A model generated the notes under the pieces. That model worked only from the letters and a program-made list of their open reading frames with translations, did no database searches and was not told where the DNA came from. A stretch of DNA of 64,000 nucleotides from Adiantum capillus-veneris (lineage: Eukaryota > Streptophyta > Polypodiopsida > Polypodiales > Pteridaceae), in NCBI GenBank assembly GCA_014529385.2, contig CM043969.1, forward strand, positions 11,137,001-11,201,000. The letters run 5' to 3'. Within the stretch, counting starts at the first letter, position 1; each line of letters starts with the position of its first letter. The position numbers were made by a program, and so were the translations under genes. Positions 1 to 11,639 of this stretch are shown in pieces.

Positions 1-111
1 TAAACCAAGATAATCCAAAAGAACTTCGCAATTCCTACCCAACCCATATCAACTTCGCAAGCTATAATAAATGGAAAAAAATGTGTCACAAAATTGTGCA
101 ATCATGGGGCT

Positions 112-2187
112 TTACTCTAATTTTGGATATGTGCGTTCATGGCTAAGAGCATTGTAGACATCTACTTTGCCTAGGACGGGTTGATCTATGAACATGTTTT
201 CATTTTGTCTCAATCCAAGAATTCTCAAGGCAATGAAGTACAAGTGCTTGCAAGCCAAATAAGATTTTTTCTTGGCCTCCCTGTTGATGAAATCAGGGCA
301 TGTGCAGTAGGGTTCATCCTTGATGTGCACCTCATACACTCCCACATGTCCGTCTATTGCGTGATGCTCAACCTTGAAGACTTCATGTGCTTTGTCTACA
401 AGGCATTTCTCTTCAATCACCTTAGCCTTTCAACAAAGAACAAGACCAATTTTCTTAGGTCCCTCCTCTGAAATGGAAGTCCAAAATTTGACTCTTATGT
501 CATTTCTTAGTATTGAACCATTGCTACCTGCTTTTGTTGAAGCAGAAGAGGAATCACCTCCACCCTTGGGAGAAGTTTTCATTGTTGTTGCACTCTCTCA
601 ATCTTTTCCAACTGTCTCCACTAGAAATCCTCCTTCCAGCAATACCTCAACTTCTACATCGGTGAGATTTATTCCTAGATCAATCAACCAAATTGTTGGA
701 GGAGGAGCTGGACTCGGTTCTATATTATGATCCACCACATAGCAATGAAAAACATGCGTGGGACAAAAGCAAAACCACTGCGTGAGTAATCCATTTGAAT
801 GCTTTCTATACCTTTCATAAGATGGTGCATGAGTCCCTTTACTAAATGCCACTATATTTTGTCCACATCTTTTTCCACTGTTAGAGGTGCCATTGCATGT
901 TACATGATTGCCGAGAGGGGTTCTTCTAATTGCCCACATAGCTTCATCGACCTTCCATTCAAAAACACAAAATTTTGTCTTCTCTTTGGAATTTTCACTC
1001 TTCCATGTGTTGTGTGGTCATGTGTTTCTGCATTGTACTCTAGTCTATGTGTCAATTCATCCTCAACATCAATCACAATTGATGGCCCTCGCTTTTGCAA
1101 AACAATTTATTTGTCTCCTTCAAGAGGCGTGTGAGCCTTATACATGGTGTTCCAAATGTAGCTCATTTACTACACTTATCACTTGCGTTGGACTAAAGAT
1201 AACTCTCTCCTTGAGTCTCTCTAGTGAAGGACAATTTCCAATATGTTTATTTTGAGAGTAAGAAACTGCTTCGTGCTTTGTAGTATTACATTTTCCATAT
1301 CTGAAGTACATGCGTCATATAATGAGATTTAAAAAAAAAACCCTTCACTTGCAAACCCGCTACCATGCTTGTTCTCGGCCAAGTTGGTTCTTGGAGTGTT
1401 TGCCCCATTAACACTTGTCTCTACTGCTATCATGATGCTCCCTCAATGTGCAATAAACACCTCCCACCAACACAACCAAGAGTACATTGCAGAAATGTTT
1501 TTATCCATGCAATTTCCATTGCGCCACCATTGTCGAAGGAGATGTGACTTTGCCGCAGATTCCTCTTTAGAGGGGGCTAAACGCCACTTTTCACACGTCT
1601 TTGTGAGTTTGTTGAGATGAAGAGACAATGTACTTTGTGGTATGCACCACCATGTTTTTTTTCTAATAAAAAAGGCAAGATCGCTCTCAATGTTGTAGAA
1701 CATTATCTTTACCACCATTGAACACAGTGCGAATTGAATTCCAATTGGCTTGAGCTTCATCTGCCATGAATCCATGGAGATCCACTCTCTCACACCCATG
1801 ACCCTCCATAACTTCATTTATGCAGTTCCAAAAAAGAATTTTTGCTTCCATGTCTTCCTTTGCTCTCCAAAGAGTTGTTCCTTGCTTGGACTGGTAAGGT
1901 CTATGTAGGGAACATCCACCAAGGGAGTAGCCACGCCACTCAAATTGGAGATTTTCATCTTTGACTAGCACCACAAACTTTGTAGAGAGAGATTTGTCCA
2001 CAACATAAAACTCCTCTCCCGAGTGATTTTTGTGATGCAACATGCTCGTGTAGATATTTAACCCCAAAAATAATATTCCCATTGGTAAAGGGAAAATCCC
2101 TTTTGAAAAGAAGGGAATACTGTAGTACATGACATGATAGTAGAGTTGAAAAATCCCTTTTGAAAAGAATGGAATACTGTAGTACAT
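112..2187 (-). pseudogene. SWIM-finger, MULE-like transposase remnant
   Basis: Read right to left, several minus-strand pieces line up as one decayed protein. The part at 2187-1687 contains WNCINEVMEGHGCERV followed by GFMADEAQANWN, which resembles the DDE core of MULE-like, SWIM-bearing transposases. The part at 1817-1443 continues in another frame and ends in a tryptophan-rich stretch (SWLCWWEVFIAH). The last part, 420-112, holds a SWIM zinc finger: CTCPDF, then about 16 residues, then ACKHLYF (CxC...CxH). Open pieces at 1100-900 and 939-598 probably belong to the linker but are not recognisable. Stops and frameshifts interrupt it, and no terminal inverted repeats were found. The family assignment is from remembered motif style; the SWIM finger is the firmest part. 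Confidence 0.5.
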
Positions 2188-2210
2188 GACATGATAGTAG
2201 AGTTGAAAAA
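2097..2210. repeat. 57-bp tandem duplication
   Basis: Two adjacent 57-bp copies (2097-2153 and 2154-2210) differ at about one base (AAGAAGGG versus AAGAATGG). They lie at the 5' side of the transposase remnant and duplicate its reading frame there, so this is a recent local duplication. Confidence 0.9.
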
Positions 2211-2276
2211 TGATAAGTACTTAAGCTTAAGGCAAGCGAGCTCAAGAAGATGTACAAAGCTCGTAAAAAAGGCAAA

Positions 2277-2486
2277 TGGGCGGTTTACCGAGGCGGTAAA
2301 GCCATCGTCTAGGAGTTTCGAACTGCTAGACCAGTCTTCGTCCCCTGACCCCTCGTAGGATTTGCTCTTTCCTTTTCTCATTGGACCCTCAACCCTTAAC
2401 CGAGATGTATGTCTCTTAGTACAAGCCCGACATAATGTTTTGTTTCTGGTCCCATAGGTCATATTTGACCTTCGTGAACAATAATC

Positions 2487-2567
<81 letters not shown>
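2277..2567 (+). mobile_element. SINE-like unit ending in (CT)n
   Basis: The unit starts near 2277 with a tRNA-like head: AGTTTCGAACTG around 2317 resembles a pol III B box, while the A box is weak. It ends in a long (CT)n tract. The 50 bases before the tract (TCTGGTCCCATAGGTCA, then TTTGACCTT) match the 3' end of LINE-A and LINE-B (TCTCATAGGTCA, TTTGGCCTTTTGAA). A shared 3' end is how SINEs borrow LINE machinery. No target-site duplication is visible and the 5' boundary is approximate. A truncated LINE 3' end is the alternative. Confidence 0.42.
2491..2567. repeat. (CT)38 microsatellite
   Basis: An uninterrupted CT dinucleotide tract of 77 bp, forming the 3' tail of the SINE-like unit. Arg-Glu or Ser-Leu open frames across it are not genes. 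Confidence 0.97.
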
Positions 2568-2568
<1 letters not shown>

Positions 2569-2751
2569 ACTGCGCAACACTCTGTGAGCCAGCACTGAAT
2601 ATGAGCCATGGATAACTGAGAAATCTTCCCTTCTTGGTCGCCTCTCTTTGAGCTGTGTAGCGCCCGCCCGGAGCCTTTTTTCCCACTCGCTGCCCCTACA
2701 CTCACTGCCTGTGCCATGCTCTTCCTTTGTTTTCCCTTCCTTCACACACAT

Positions 2752-3790
2752 TGGGTGGCCATTGAATTAATGGAATTTTGTTATTAACTTGGGTGGCCAC
2801 AACCCCTTACTTTGGGTGGCCATTGCTATTGGGCCCTTGGGCACCATAGTGTCCTTGGGGCAGGTGGCCCTCAAAGGGCACCAACTTGAGCATACTCTTC
2901 ATCGCTCCACTGCCTTCACGCTGCCATGTTTGGCATTCTCTTCGCACTCGGTGAAAATAGCCTAGAGCTCCTTGCCGCAGCCGTGTTGGGGCATTACCCG
3001 TAATCGTTGCATTCTAAGAGACAATGTTCCGGACGCAAAGCTCTTCAAAAACCTTATGTACTTCTGTACGACACCAGATTTGGCGTATAAGTCACCCAAG
3101 GAATGTCCTTGCAAACCATTGGATTGCGTGTCATCTAGCATTATAAGTTCATATCAAAGCATTACCAAGCATAGTGATGACACATATATTAACTAAGGTA
3201 GTGCGGAGTTCAAATCCTCTCGGATATATAATTATCAATGCACCGCAAAAGAGAACGTTCCAAAACTTGGTCGAAGTCAAAAATTCCTAGATGGCACACC
3301 AACTGAGCCGACCAGACTGGCATCGAACTGGCCCTTGAGGAAACTTAAACTGGTAATAAGTTGGGGACCACATCTTTGATTGCTAATCTGAAAATTCCAA
3401 TGCGCTCCACAAAGTGAGCACTTCAGGCCCATGCATTCACTTCATTTATGTCCCCTTAGCTGCAGTTGCCTAATCCGGTACAGATCTGCAATTGACTCAA
3501 TCTTCAACCTACCATAACTTTTGCACCGTAGCTCCACACTATAAGCACTACAGTTCTAGATTATAATCTCCCATCTATAATCACTTCATGCTTACTCCTT
3601 TTTAGAATCATTAAGGCATCAATTAGCCCTTTTTAAGTCGTGTCTGGCATACATTACTCATAAAGGTAGCTTGTTACCAAGCCGTGAACACCAATCATTC
3701 ATCAAGTAAGCTTCAAATAAGCTCGATGTGCATCTTTTTAGTATCTTTCTTAGCATGGGAGCGGAACTGCACGACATCCATCCCCTCTGA
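2752..3790. repeat. Dispersed repeat R1, copy A
   Basis: From about 2862 to 3790 this aligns collinearly, with many substitutions and small indels, to 56750-57625. Shared blocks include GGTGGCCCTC, CCCGTAATC, CTCCACAAAGTGAGCACTT, GGCCCATGCATTCA, CTGGCATACATT and GAACTGCACGACA. It is preceded by four GGGTGGCC-containing units (2752, 2790, 2813, 2863) with irregular spacing of 20-50 bp. Copy B has 39-bp tandem units at the same place. No coding capacity is seen and the repeat class is unknown; it may be an LTR or the non-coding part of a non-autonomous element. Confidence 0.75.
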
Positions 3791-3929
3791 ACTTGCACAG
3801 CCTCCGGTCTATGCCAACTACACTTCAATCTACATCTATTACAAGTACCTATTAGCAGCAAGCTTAATCAGATAACATTTTTCGGGAGCTTTTATTGAAA
3901 AAACACTTATATTTTTTATAAATTGGGAA

Positions 3930-4759
3930 TGTTGTAACTGTTATTTTCCAAATGGATAGTGTAATTAATGAGCCGGGGTTATAAGCTTCCAGATTGTATT
4001 AACTTATCCTTAGTTAGAGCTTCAGATTATTAATTTTGACCAAAGAAACCTTGGCTAAGGTATAAAGGCTAATTTTTGTGAGTTTTTTTCAAATTTTTGG
4101 ATAATAGAAACACAGCGTGAGCTAACGGCTCTCACTTCTCTCCTTCTCATGATTCCTACTCCCTTCCTAGTTGTCACATTGCAGTGCCATCTATTGCATT
4201 GCAACCGCAGGTAAGAGCTCTACGCATTGATGTAAACATTTCATGGTAATCCGTAGATTTTGGCATCGCCGATCCACGGTCTAATTTCATCATAAGTAGG
4301 ATTTTAAGCTAGAAAATCACAAGCTAAGCATAGGGCGGGTATTGGGGTATCATTGCTAAGCATTTAGATGCATTCTGGGTCAAAAGCAACTAGGTCAAAA
4401 ACTCACTGCTGTTAATAATTGCAATTTTGGTACTTGACCTAAAGTGAGATTTGAGACCATAAGCATGTGTGCTTAGGTCTTATAAACATTTCCTAGAAGT
4501 TTCGTAATGTTTGGATGTCATTTGATGCTGTAACGATTATGATTTGTTTGCCGATTAGCGATTAGCTTTTGGTGACTTAGGTCACTTGAGTGTAGCTTGA
4601 GTTAGATGCAAGTTGTCTGTTGTTTTCCAAGAGATTGACAACCTCTTGTAGCCTCTATGCACTAGTCGAGTCAGCTTCATCCCATGGATTAACAATTATG
4701 TTCGTGGTTCTCGCTATGTCTGCAATAAGATAGGAGTGAGGTTAGAAACCTGTTCCACA
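3930..4759 (+). repeat. Putative 5' LTR of gypsy-type element G2
   Basis: The right edge is set by a primer-binding site starting at 4762, just after ...TTCCACA. The left edge is proposed at TGTTGTAACTG (3930), giving TG...CA termini and about 830 bp. Inside are a TATA-like motif (GGTATAAAGGC, about 4059) and a pyrimidine-rich stretch downstream. No matching 3' LTR was found after the gag, so the left boundary is tentative. Confidence 0.5.
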
Positions 4760-4761
4760 TT

Positions 4762-4783
4762 TGGCATCGTTGCCGAGGATCGA
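4762..4783 (+). promoter_or_regulatory. Primer-binding site of G2
   Basis: TGGCATCGTTGCCGAGGAT lies two bases after the putative LTR. It closely resembles the plant gypsy primer-binding sites complementary to a tRNA 3' end (TGGCGCCGTTGCCGGGGA type). This fixes the plus orientation of G2. Confidence 0.7.
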
Positions 4784-5159
4784 ATAGACCAAACTAGGGG
4801 AAACATGAGCTTCTTGTGTAGTTGTCCTTTAACTTCCTCTAGGATCACCTAGAGTTAAAACTTTCTCTTTAAAACTGCATAGCTTAAGATTGTCGTCTTT
4901 TGCTATGTAGAGGTAGCTTGGAAGTAGATTATACTTGCTAAGTACCTTTTAGGATTGTAGGATTGTAGGATTAGATTAGGATTTTGGGAATGATTGATGG
5001 ACGAGACAAGTTTTAGGATCAAGGCTCAGAAAACCATAAAAAACAAGAAAACAGGTGTTTGTGGACACTTTCCACAACCCCATCGCAGTAGAACCTATGA
5101 GTACGGTAAGTAGAATTCGAGGTGGGATCTCAAAGCATTGCTCACTCCAAAAGAATCAA

Positions 5160-6400
5160 TTGCGAGTTGTTTATGTGAAGTTGCAAAAATTCAGATCTAT
5201 GGCTTGAAACAACACCAAAAGACAGTCAACCACTGAATCTAGCTGGAGATAACGCTCTAAAAGTTGTATGAACCAGTGGGTAAGCTTAAGGATGCATATG
5301 AGGTAAAGTTTTAAGAGTTTGCAAAAGCTCAGATTATTTACTTTTTCTTGAGATTTTTGACCAAATAAAGTTTTGACTTGACTAAGAGGCCTAAATAGGT
5401 CGTAAAAAGATTGTCCAGTGAAAAAATTGCAAAAAGTCTTCATTTTAGGCCAAAAGTAGATAATCGTGATTATTTACTTTCAGCTCAAAATTAACCAAGG
5501 CTGATACCAGAGACTCTATGCATAATTGCAAATATCTTTTGTAAAGGTTCATAGAATTTGGATCACAAAATAGACCAAAACCTTGATAAAAATTGAAATA
5601 TGTACTGATTGTCGAGAACTTTAGTGTGACTTGATAGATCTTGTTCAAATTTAGTGAAACTTGATTCAGAGGCTTAGATTGAAGTGTTAAACATGTGTAT
5701 ATGCTCTGTTGACTAAAAATATGCAAAAATTTACCAAAAGTAAATAATCGTGATTATTTACTTTTGTCCTATTTTTCAACTTTTTTGACCAACTAAGTAT
5801 ACCACCAGTTTTATCATGTTATATTGAGCACTCATATCAAATTGGGTAAGATTTGGATCTATAAAGTGGAAAATGTGGCCAGATTTGTAAAGTCAGTATG
5901 CAAACACAAAACTGTTGACAAATTGAACAGAATTGATCCAAACTTGGTGAAATTTGTCTAGGGAGCTTAAGTTGAGTTACTTAACCAGTTAGTATCACCA
6001 TTTTAGTAGAAAGTTACAAAAAATTCCATGTTGTAAATAATCGTGATTATTTACATCTACTATAAAATTGAACAATTTTGCACATTTGAGTATACCACAA
6101 GGTCAACCATATCAAGTAGACTCCACAAATCAAATTTGGTGAGACTTGGATCACAAAAGAGAGACTTAAGCCAGATTCTCAAAACCCGAGTCTGTGGACA
6201 CGAAGCATTTGATAACTTGGACAAATTTTGTTCAAACTCAATGAAACTTGTCCAGAGTCCATAACAAGGTGATTACTTGGCAAAACAAGCCTAAAAAGTG
6301 TGAAAACTGAGAAAAGTAAATAATTACGATTATTTTCTATGAAACCTAGAGATAAGATTTTTGACTTTTGAGCTTGTACAATGTTAGAACAACATAATAC
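5160..6400 (+). repeat. ~286-bp tandem array with 22-bp palindrome in G2 leader
   Basis: Diverged tandem units lie between the primer-binding site and gag. Each carries a palindrome with arms GTAAATAATC and GATTATTTAC around a 2-nt centre GT. Copies are at 5456-5477 (one mismatch), 5740-5761, 6033-6054 and 6316-6337 (degenerate), spaced 284, 293 and 283 bp. A half palindrome sits at about 5330. Other segments recur with the same period, for example TTTGGTGAGACTTGGATC and TGAAACTTG. The array is non-coding. Confidence 0.85.
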
Positions 6401-6534
6401 AAGGCCACTGGTCAGGTTTAGGTTCCATCGGGTCCAAATTGGTACATGTTCACTCAGTTTTCAGGTTGCATATTAGTCCTTTATCTCTTTGCAAAGGTAA
6501 AATTTGAAACTCTCATTTGCTGACTCACTTAGCT

Positions 6535-6732
6535 CAGACTGAAGTGATATACATAGACCAGTAACAATAGTTAGCAAAAATTATACGATCTTTGTGAAAG
6601 AATAGCTAACTTGATTAAAAATGATACAGGAATCAGATTGAAGTGATATACATAGACCAGTAACAATAATTAGCAAAAATTGTACGATCTTTGTGAAAGA
6701 ATAGCTAACTTGATTAAAACTGATACAGGAAT
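6535..6732. repeat. 99-bp tandem duplication
   Basis: Two copies (6535-6633 and 6634-6732) are over 95% identical, starting CAGACTGAAGTGATATACAT and ending GATACAGGAAT. The duplication lies just upstream of the G2 gag and is much younger than the neighbouring 286-bp array. Confidence 0.92.
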
Positions 6733-6848
6733 CAGGTTACAGGCAAGGAATTGAAAGCTTTCCAGGAGTTGCATTCACGTCAAGTGGAGAAAACGGATAA
6801 CAAGTCAATCCGATAGTAAGTACTCTATCCAGGGCTTTACAAGTCTAT

Positions 6849-9825
6849 ATGAACCTTAGATCTGGTCGTATACTAGCAAATCATGGCATATTTGGAGAGA
6901 CTGCTAGTAGAGTATCCACCGAAGAAAGTGTGAATCAAGGTGATCACTTAGACACTATCTTTGAAGAAGTCTCAGACACTTATTCAGGCTCAACATCTGA
7001 AATGTCTTCCTATTCAACTCATTTAGGAACCGGAACTATAGTGCGATATAAGCACATACTCACCTTTTATAAAACTAATGGCCATGGAGTTCATGTTTAC
7101 CTGTGTCCTAATGAAGAGTATGCCATTCACATTGATGACCATGACATAGAGTTTGAAGAGGAAATAAGGGCAAACAAATAGGAAAAAGTGTATATAGATA
7201 AGAATGGTCTTAGTACTTAAAAGTTGAAAACCCTGTTGTGATAGACAAATGGGGGTTAGAGGTGAATACCATAATTCCAGATATGGCAGCAAAAGAAGGT
7301 CCACCAAATTTAGAATTTGAGGGATATGATCAAGTTGATCTAAAACCTTTGAAATGGCTTAGCACGGATAATCCTAGGATTGAAGTCTATCGTTGGGAGG
7401 ATAGGAACGTCAAGGATCTTTTGTGGACCTCTCATGCCAAATCAGGGCAGTTAAAACCCATGAAAATCATCTATATCTTCAAAATCAAAGACAAGGGTTC
7501 AACAAATCTACTAACTTACCTTTTTAGGGATTGTTATAGCAATAACTTTGTTATGATGAGCCCTAAGGAGGTAGAACGAACGAAATACCAAGGGTACTCT
7601 ATAAGAGATTGGATATTGGGCCAAGGACCAGAGACTATTCCAAGAGAGGAACTCCATGAGAGATCTATTGGGAGCAATGTTAAAAAACACAAACCTACCT
7701 AATCAAGAAGAAAATCAGGTGACACTAAAGCCAGTCTAGGGCTACATGAGTCACTATTTCCAATAGATTGGTTTGAAGGACTCGAGATAGGACCAACTGC
7801 CAGAAGAATTGGAGTTGAACCAAATAGATGTGTCAGACCAGCTGATTTTCAAAAAAAGGGTCAGAAAATACAGTGGATCTAGGGATCCATATGACCACTT
7901 AGCTAGCTTTAAGCAAGTGCTAAGAGCCGAACGCATCTTTGATTCAAATATTCAACTTGAGAGATTTGAAATGAAATTAGAAGGAAAAGCATTGACATGG
8001 TTCCAAAACATTCCATCAAGGTCAATCATGGACTTAAATACATTAGCTCAAGGATTTGTAGCTGCATGTTCCAAAACTGGGATCAAACATAATACAGTAG
8101 CTCAAATATATAGCTTCAAATAGAAACAAGGTGAGTCTGTTAGGGATTGTGCAACTAGGATGAAACAATACATTGCAAGATGCCCAGAACTAGAAATACA
8201 TGCAGAAGAAAGACTAGTGTCATTGTTTCTACAAGGATTACTGAACAAAGAACTTCATGCTATACTATATTGCAAGCAACATATGACCCTAACAGAGTGT
8301 GTATAAGATGCTATTGACTTGGGAGACAATTGTGATATTTTCAATGAAGAAGATGTCCCTAAGGATACTCATAGTGAGAAAACAGCATCCTCAAAACCAA
8401 CACAAGTGGGAACAGCTGCTGCAACACCACTAACAACCATAAAAGGTATGCTAAAAAATATGAACAAAATGATGAATGCAAAAACAACCTTTGAGGGGAC
8501 TAGGGCAAGGGATACCTCAACAGGGACAATTGGTTAGGCCACAAAAATGGTGTGCTATCAAGGGTAAATGGACCAACCATGAGACCAATGAGTGCTATTA
8601 CCGACCAAAGTATGATGGAAATGTTCAATATGTGCCCATGAGGCCACAAGGACAACCCATGTACACATATCAGCCTAATATGGCCCCATTACAAAGACCA
8701 CCAATAGATATGGAAAGACCATAACTAGTGTTGGGCCAACAACCTCTATATCCTGGACATAATGCAGTGCCTATTAAGGACATGCATTCAGAAGGAGTCA
8801 TAGATGAACAAGAACTAGTGCTTGTTACACCCTATGTGAAGCGTAGTCCATCTACAGTAATGGTAGAAAGGGAGTGGTATAATTCACATCCACCTCCAAT
8901 GGAATAACCTGTGACTTATGCTACACCAGAGCTTACACCGATGTACTATGTAGCTAATCAAGGTGTTAGAACTCCTATGGTAAGACCCATGATTAAGCCA
9001 AGGACTGGAAACGGCTATAACTGTGGTGCAGATGATCATTGGAAAAATGAATGCCCAAAACCCGACAAGAACATTAAGCCAATTGAAGCTTTTTGTACAC
9101 AATCTTGCAAAAAGGGGAGACACTTCCCTAAAGACTATCCAAAAAATCCCTTAAACAAGGGAAAAAGAGTAGTGAATGTAGTCCAAGTGATACCGAGTAG
9201 CTCATCGAAGAGTGAACCTATTGTCCCAGTCAAGGTGATCACTAGAGCCCAAGCTAGGAAAAAGAAACATAGCTCCTCTGATGAATCAGAGAACACTAAA
9301 AGTTCCTCTCAAAAGACCAAGAAAAGAAGAAGCCAAAGGTATGAGATGAGGAAACACAAACAAAGGGTTGAAATCGAGGAGAAAGCCAAGAAACTATTCC
9401 ATGAAAAAGTGAAAGAAACGGGAAGTGAAATCAAAGAAAACACAATGAAATCTGGAGGATCAATTTTGGTAGACAAATTTTTTGAGCCTATTAATGCAAC
9501 CTTGGAAGCTTACCAAGCAGGACTTAAAGCAGACCAAAACATGGAAAACAAATGGAAAAACTATCCTTCTCCAGATATGGAAGTAGCTAAGCTTGAAGCT
9601 TATCAAAATTTGTTAAGAATTACTCAAGAGATGCTGGAAAAACAAAAACCCAAGCTTGAGAGTCTAGCAAAACCTGAGGAGTTTGTGGTAGAAACCAGTA
9701 AAGAGAATTTCAAAGTGGTGGTAGAACCCCACCTTGAAACTAAAGAGCCAGGACTCATAGTGTCTGACAGTGAAGACGCCTCAGATGGAATTCCATTTGT
9801 GGAGGAAGACTGGCCAAGACATTAA
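6849..9825 (+). pseudogene. G2 gag polyprotein, broken
   Basis: About 3 kb of plus-strand protein in several frames reads as one former gag. It starts at 6849 with MNLRSGRIL, an N-terminal motif seen in plant gypsy gags. A region at 7238-7702 has no clear match. The gag core is at 7809-8123 (DPYDHLASFKQ, LEGKALTWFQNIPS, LAQGFVAACS) and continues past an in-frame TAG at 8121. At 8911-9825 there are two decayed zinc knuckles (NCGADDHWKNEC and CKKGRHFPKDYP, each missing a cysteine), then a Lys/Glu-rich, probably coiled-coil stretch. In-frame TAA stops occur at about 8722 and 8905. No protease, RT or integrase follows, so G2 is either 3'-truncated or a gag-only non-autonomous element. Confidence 0.72.
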
Positions 9826-10164
9826 TGGAAAAAGGTAAGGGAGATTAATGATGGAAGCATAAACTTGAAGTGGGCTCCTATAGAGGAAGTTTGGTTAGAC
9901 CATTTGTCATGCCAAGGGTAGGACTATAGAAGGGCACGGCCTTGGCCAAGGGCCGATAGATACACATGCGGTATAGGGGCTATATATAGGAGGGCCAAGG
10001 GCCTATATATAGGTATGGTTGGGTGGTTATTGGCATGTCTATCTCCCTATGCCCTTTCATTGGTATGAGAGCATAGGGGAGAGCAGCCATGGAGGGAAGG
10101 GGAAGGAGATTTGCATGGCTTCTCTCTTTCTCTCATGCGAGAGCAAGGCCTCTCTTCTCTCATG

Positions 10165-10241
<77 letters not shown>

Positions 10242-11329
10242 GTCGGGACGGAGGAGGAGACTGTGCTTGCATGTTATGCCGTGCAAAGGTCGAGATCGAG
10301 ATTGACATGAAAACAGGGGCACTGCGGGCATGTCCGCTTAATCGGGGTCGAAGACGAAGCAAGGACTAACTATGTAGAGCCCGTCATGCAACCCTTTGCT
10401 CGGCCTCGCCTGTTATGCCTCCCGCGCTGCTTGTACTGCCGCCATGGCTTTGCAAAAACAAAGCGCGATTTTTTTGAAAAAACTTTTGTGACTGGCCACC
10501 CTAATTTTGGGGCACCCCCACCCAATTAAGGGTTGAAGCCCACGACGAGGGTCGGCAAGGCTATCCACAGCTGATCGACATGCAAATTCGACCTGGTTTT
10601 TGGGGTTTTTTGGGCGATTTTCTCACATCCCTCCACTTTCACAACCCCGACACAGAGACAATAGCAAAGACGATATTGCTATTGATTCGAGGATCATAGA
10701 CGCATTGATCGGCAAGGCTACAACCTACCATGGTAGGGAACATGGTTACAAATACAACCAAATCGTATATCCTTTAGCACAGCTCGAGATTCAGCAGCAG
10801 CAGGGAACATCTGCATGGATACGAAAAGCTTAGCATGCACGTTCATGCATCATGCAAAAGATCAACGGCACGACAAGTCGAGTCACATGATTAACAAGGT
10901 ATGCATAGATTTTCTTTTTGTTTGGTAAATGTTTCAAAATGCTGCTTAGTTATATCATGCAACAGAGGTGAGCACACTTTAAGCACTCCAAGCACAAGCA
11001 TGATTTGTGACAGTTATCTGAAGCATTCAAATTTTGTTGCCTACATTATTGGCAAGGGCCAATTATTAGTTGCAAGCTCGCATCAAGCACGGCTCGAGTA
11101 CACACAGTCTCGATCAGAAGCATGGCTTCTACTGAGTGCCTTGATAGAGCACGCCCATCAACGATTCAAGTTTTCTCCAAAGGCAAGGAAAACCGGCAAT
11201 GTTTCAGCATCTCAAGGAGACAGTCACGGCCTATTACTAGACTTGTGGCAAGTGGCAAAGGTGTTTGGCATGGCTGACCATTTGTTCCAGATTGAGATGC
11301 TAATTGTTTTTGTTGGGTGAAGAAGGGAG
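9826..11329. other. No recognisable gene; (CT)n and TATATA repeats
   Basis: This is the interval between G2 gag and copia element 1. At 9975-10015 two CTATATATAGG motifs flank GGGCCAAGGGC, which could be a promoter. A (CT)n tract lies at 10170-10239. GTGGCCAGT/GGGTGG-like sequence near 10490-10530 recalls the tandem part of R1 in inverse orientation. Open frames at 10600-10833 and 10901-11320 have no recognised domain and no coding support. Confidence 0.5.
10170..10239. repeat. (CT)35 microsatellite
   Basis: About 70 bp of uninterrupted CT. Unlike the tract at 2491, no LINE-type 3' end precedes it. Confidence 0.95.
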
Positions 11330-11615
11330 TGAGGGAAGCTATAGACGCGCACACACACACACACCCATAGATGCACACACACACATCAAGAAGCTTGATA
11401 GCTTGAAGCTCCCTCATTTTTTTATAAGAAGTTCAAGTGTGAGTATGAGAGAAAGATACGAGTCTCCCTAAGTACAACGTACCACCACACATGCGTATAG
11501 TGTGTATATGTGGTTACACGGGGAAAAAACCTCTAGCCAACACTAGAGTAAAAAATGCCCATGTATAGGGAAACGGTTCACGTCAAAACTACCCGAGGGA
11601 CATGTGAGTGTAACA
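11330..11615 (-). repeat. 3' LTR of copia element 1 (5' part of the LTR)
   Basis: On the minus strand the polypurine tract CCAGGGGGGTT is followed at 11615 by TGTTACACTC, the usual copia LTR start. The stretch GGGCATTTTTTACTC, then GAGGTTTTTTCCCC, is shared in style with the LTR at 34070. The lower boundary is not defined; a (CA)n tract at 11349-11383 lies inside or next to it. Confidence 0.6.
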
Positions 11616-11639
11616 AACCCCCCTGGAGTGAATGATGTG

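Noticed and set aside
5160..6400. CRISPR-like array from regularly repeated palindromes
   Set aside because: Spacers are themselves diverged repeats of ~260 bp, the genome is a plant, and the array sits in a retroelement leader.
10019..10369. Long open frames of Ser-Leu or Arg-Glu repeats across CT/GA tracts (also near 2416-2751, 34205-34450, 44680-45177)
   Set aside because: Dinucleotide repeats are open in several frames on both strands; no domain or start context supports genes.
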